14,399 nt of DNA from an uncultured Thiomonas sp. (lineage in GTDB: Bacteria > Pseudomonadota > Gammaproteobacteria > Burkholderiales > Burkholderiaceae_C). Both the position numbers and the translations under genes were made by a program. The stretch covers positions 1-14,399 of the forward strand of contig CALBRU010000310.1 in assembly GCA_937927695.1 (NCBI GenBank), written 5' to 3'. The number at the start of each line of letters is the position of its first letter. Position 1 is the first letter of the stretch. The notes below the pieces were generated by a model, which saw nothing but the letters and a program-made list of their open reading frames with translations, was not told where the DNA came from and made no database searches. Below are positions 13,248-14,399 of this stretch, piece by piece.

Positions 13248-14399
13248 TCAGGCGGCTGCGGGTTTGGGCGGCGCTGCCTTGGGTTGATGCAGATTGGGTA
13301 GAAACACGGCCAACAGCCCGATAAGCGGCAGGAAGGAGCAGATTTTGTACACCGCGTCGATGCCCCACATATCGGCCAACTGGCCCAGCACCGCCGCGCC
13401 GATGCCGCCTAGGCCAAAGGCCAAGCCGAAGAACAGCCCGGCCACGGTGCCGACCTTGCCAGGGATGAGTTCCTGCGCATAGACCACCATCGATGGGAAT
13501 GCCGAGGCCAACATGAAGCCGATGATGGCGCTGAGTACCGCCGACATCTCCAGACTGGCGTAAGGCAGCAGCAGGGTGAAGGGCGCCACGCCGAGGATGG
13601 ACACCCAGATCACCGCCTTGCGGCCGACCCGGTCGCCGATCGGGCCGCCCATCAGGGTTCCCGCAGCGACCGAGGCGAGGAAGACAAACAGGTGATATTG
13701 CCCAATTTCCGTGCTGACGTGGAATTTGTGCATCAGATAAAAAATGAGATAACTGTTGATGCTGGCCAAATAGAAGAACTTGGAGAAGATCAGCGCCAGC
13801 AGCACCGCCAGCGTGCGGCGCACCAGATGCGGCGGAACCGGCGAATGCTTGATGGCGGTGGCCTTCTTGGGCAGGCGGTGCTGGTGGCTGTACCAGCGAC
13901 CCACGCCGATGAGCACGACGATGGCCAGCAGGGCGGCCAGCGAAAACCACGCCACGCTCTTTTGCCCATGTGGCAGCACGATCCACGCGGCCAGCAGCGG
14001 CCCGGTGGCGGTGCCCGCATTGCCCCCCACCTGGAAGATGGACTGCGCCAGCCCGTGACGTCCGCCTGAGGCCATGCGGGCCACCCGCGACGACTCCGGG
14101 TGGAAGATCGAGGAGCCGGTGCCCACCATGGCCGCCGCCAACAGCAGGATAGGGAAGGTCGGCGCCACCGACAGCGTGAGCAGCCCGGCCAGGGTGCAGC
14201 CCATGCCCACCGCCAGCGAGTAGGGCTTGGGATATTTGTCGGTGTAGTAGCCCACCAGCGGCTGCAGCAGCGAGGCGGTGAATTGATAGGTGAGGGTGAT
14301 CAGACCGATCTGGGCGAAATTCAGATGGAAATCGGTTTTGAACAGCGGATAGATCGCCGGAATCAGCGACTGGAGCATGTCGTTGAGGAAATGCGAAAA
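13248..14399 (-). CDS. fsr: MFS transporter, fosmidomycin resistance protein type (N-terminus outside window)
   Basis: The frame stays open to the window end, giving 383 residues. The in-window start FSHFLNDM corresponds to SHLLNDM of E. coli Fsr, so roughly 35 residues are missing and the internal Met at 14376-14378 is not the start. Key segments: QIGLITLTYQFTASLLQP, the MFS motif A-like GYYTDKYPKP (window residues 50-59), the highly conserved FHPESSRVARMASGGRHG (99-116), a second motif A-like GGPIGDRVGRKAVIW, and VYAQELIPGKVGTVAGLFFG. Around eleven membrane helices are visible. It is an inner-membrane drug/proton antiporter by family. E. coli Fsr confers fosmidomycin resistance when overexpressed; the native substrate is uncertain. 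The Ala/Pro/Lys-rich C-terminus is cytoplasmic. A clear intrinsic terminator follows. Confidence 0.9.
   Translation of the reverse strand, partial: FSHFLNDMLQSLIPAIYPLFKTDFHLNFAQIGLITLTYQFTASLLQPLVGYYTDKYPKPYSLAVGMGCTLAGLLTLSVAPTFPILLLAAAMVGTGSSIFHPESSRVARMASGGRHGLAQSIFQVGGNAGTATGPLLAAWIVLPHGQKSVAWFSLAALLAIVVLIGVGRWYSHQHRLPKKATAIKHSPVPPHLVRRTLAVLLALIFSKFFYLASINSYLIFYLMHKFHVSTEIGQYHLFVFLASVAAGTLMGGPIGDRVGRKAVIWVSILGVAPFTLLLPYASLEMSAVLSAIIGFMLASAFPSMVVYAQELIPGKVGTVAGLFFGLAFGLGGIGAAVLGQLADMWGIDAVYKICSFLPLIGLLAVFLPNLHQPKAAPPKPAAA

Noticed and set aside
1..14399. Search for CRISPR arrays, tRNA or rRNA genes, IS ends, integrases and toxin-antitoxin pairs
   Set aside because: None seen. There are no regularly spaced repeats, no transposase-like proteins, and the intergenic regions are all under about 205 bp.

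Overview
The window is high-GC DNA (third codon positions strongly G/C, with long antisense open frames as a by-product). Its protein families and sequence style fit a betaproteobacterium, probably in the order Burkholderiales. A genus such as Thiomonas is a guess that I cannot confirm from the sequence. Coding density is very high. There are no tRNA, rRNA, CRISPR, IS, integrase or phage genes, and no stretch over 300 bases lacks a gene. The content is mainly chromosomal housekeeping, and I see no convincing unknown defence or mobile system.

Layout. (1) Positions 1-5038, plus strand: the 3' end of apbC/mrp (Fe-S carrier ATPase), a fused 5-oxoprolinase/hydantoinase A+B of 1209 aa, and a PfkB-family sugar-phosphate kinase, probably co-transcribed. 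(2) Positions 5028-7049, minus strand: yebC then purD, 15 bp apart. The 3' end of purD overlaps the kinase gene by 11 bp. (3) Positions 7183-8712, plus: a HerA/YjgR-type P-loop ATPase, divergent from yebC. (4) Positions 8724-9107, minus: a small exported Pro/Tyr-rich protein with a His/Arg/Asp-rich tail. (5) Positions 9311-11859, plus: glnS, whose stop overlaps the start of an iron/2-oxoglutarate dioxygenase (TGATG junction). (6) Positions 11860-12639: a dense regulatory stretch leading to an exported DUF3365 (Tll0287-like) c-type haem protein. It holds two palindromes, an FNR/Anr-type box and a -10 element spaced as in a class II FNR promoter. (7) Positions 12677-13093, minus: a small exported protein with two cysteines. 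(8) Positions 13248-14399, minus: an Fsr-type MFS exporter, cut by the window end and followed by a clear intrinsic terminator.

How the genes relate. Most neighbours belong to unrelated housekeeping functions: Fe-S assembly, 5-oxoproline salvage, sugar-phosphate metabolism, purine synthesis, translation and drug export. The points most worth a second look are the apparently oxygen- or NO-regulated haem protein, which keeps the cysteine expected of a His/Cys-ligated PAS-like haem sensor; the overlap coupling a putative amino-acid dioxygenase to glutaminyl-tRNA synthetase; and the small exported proteins of unknown function.
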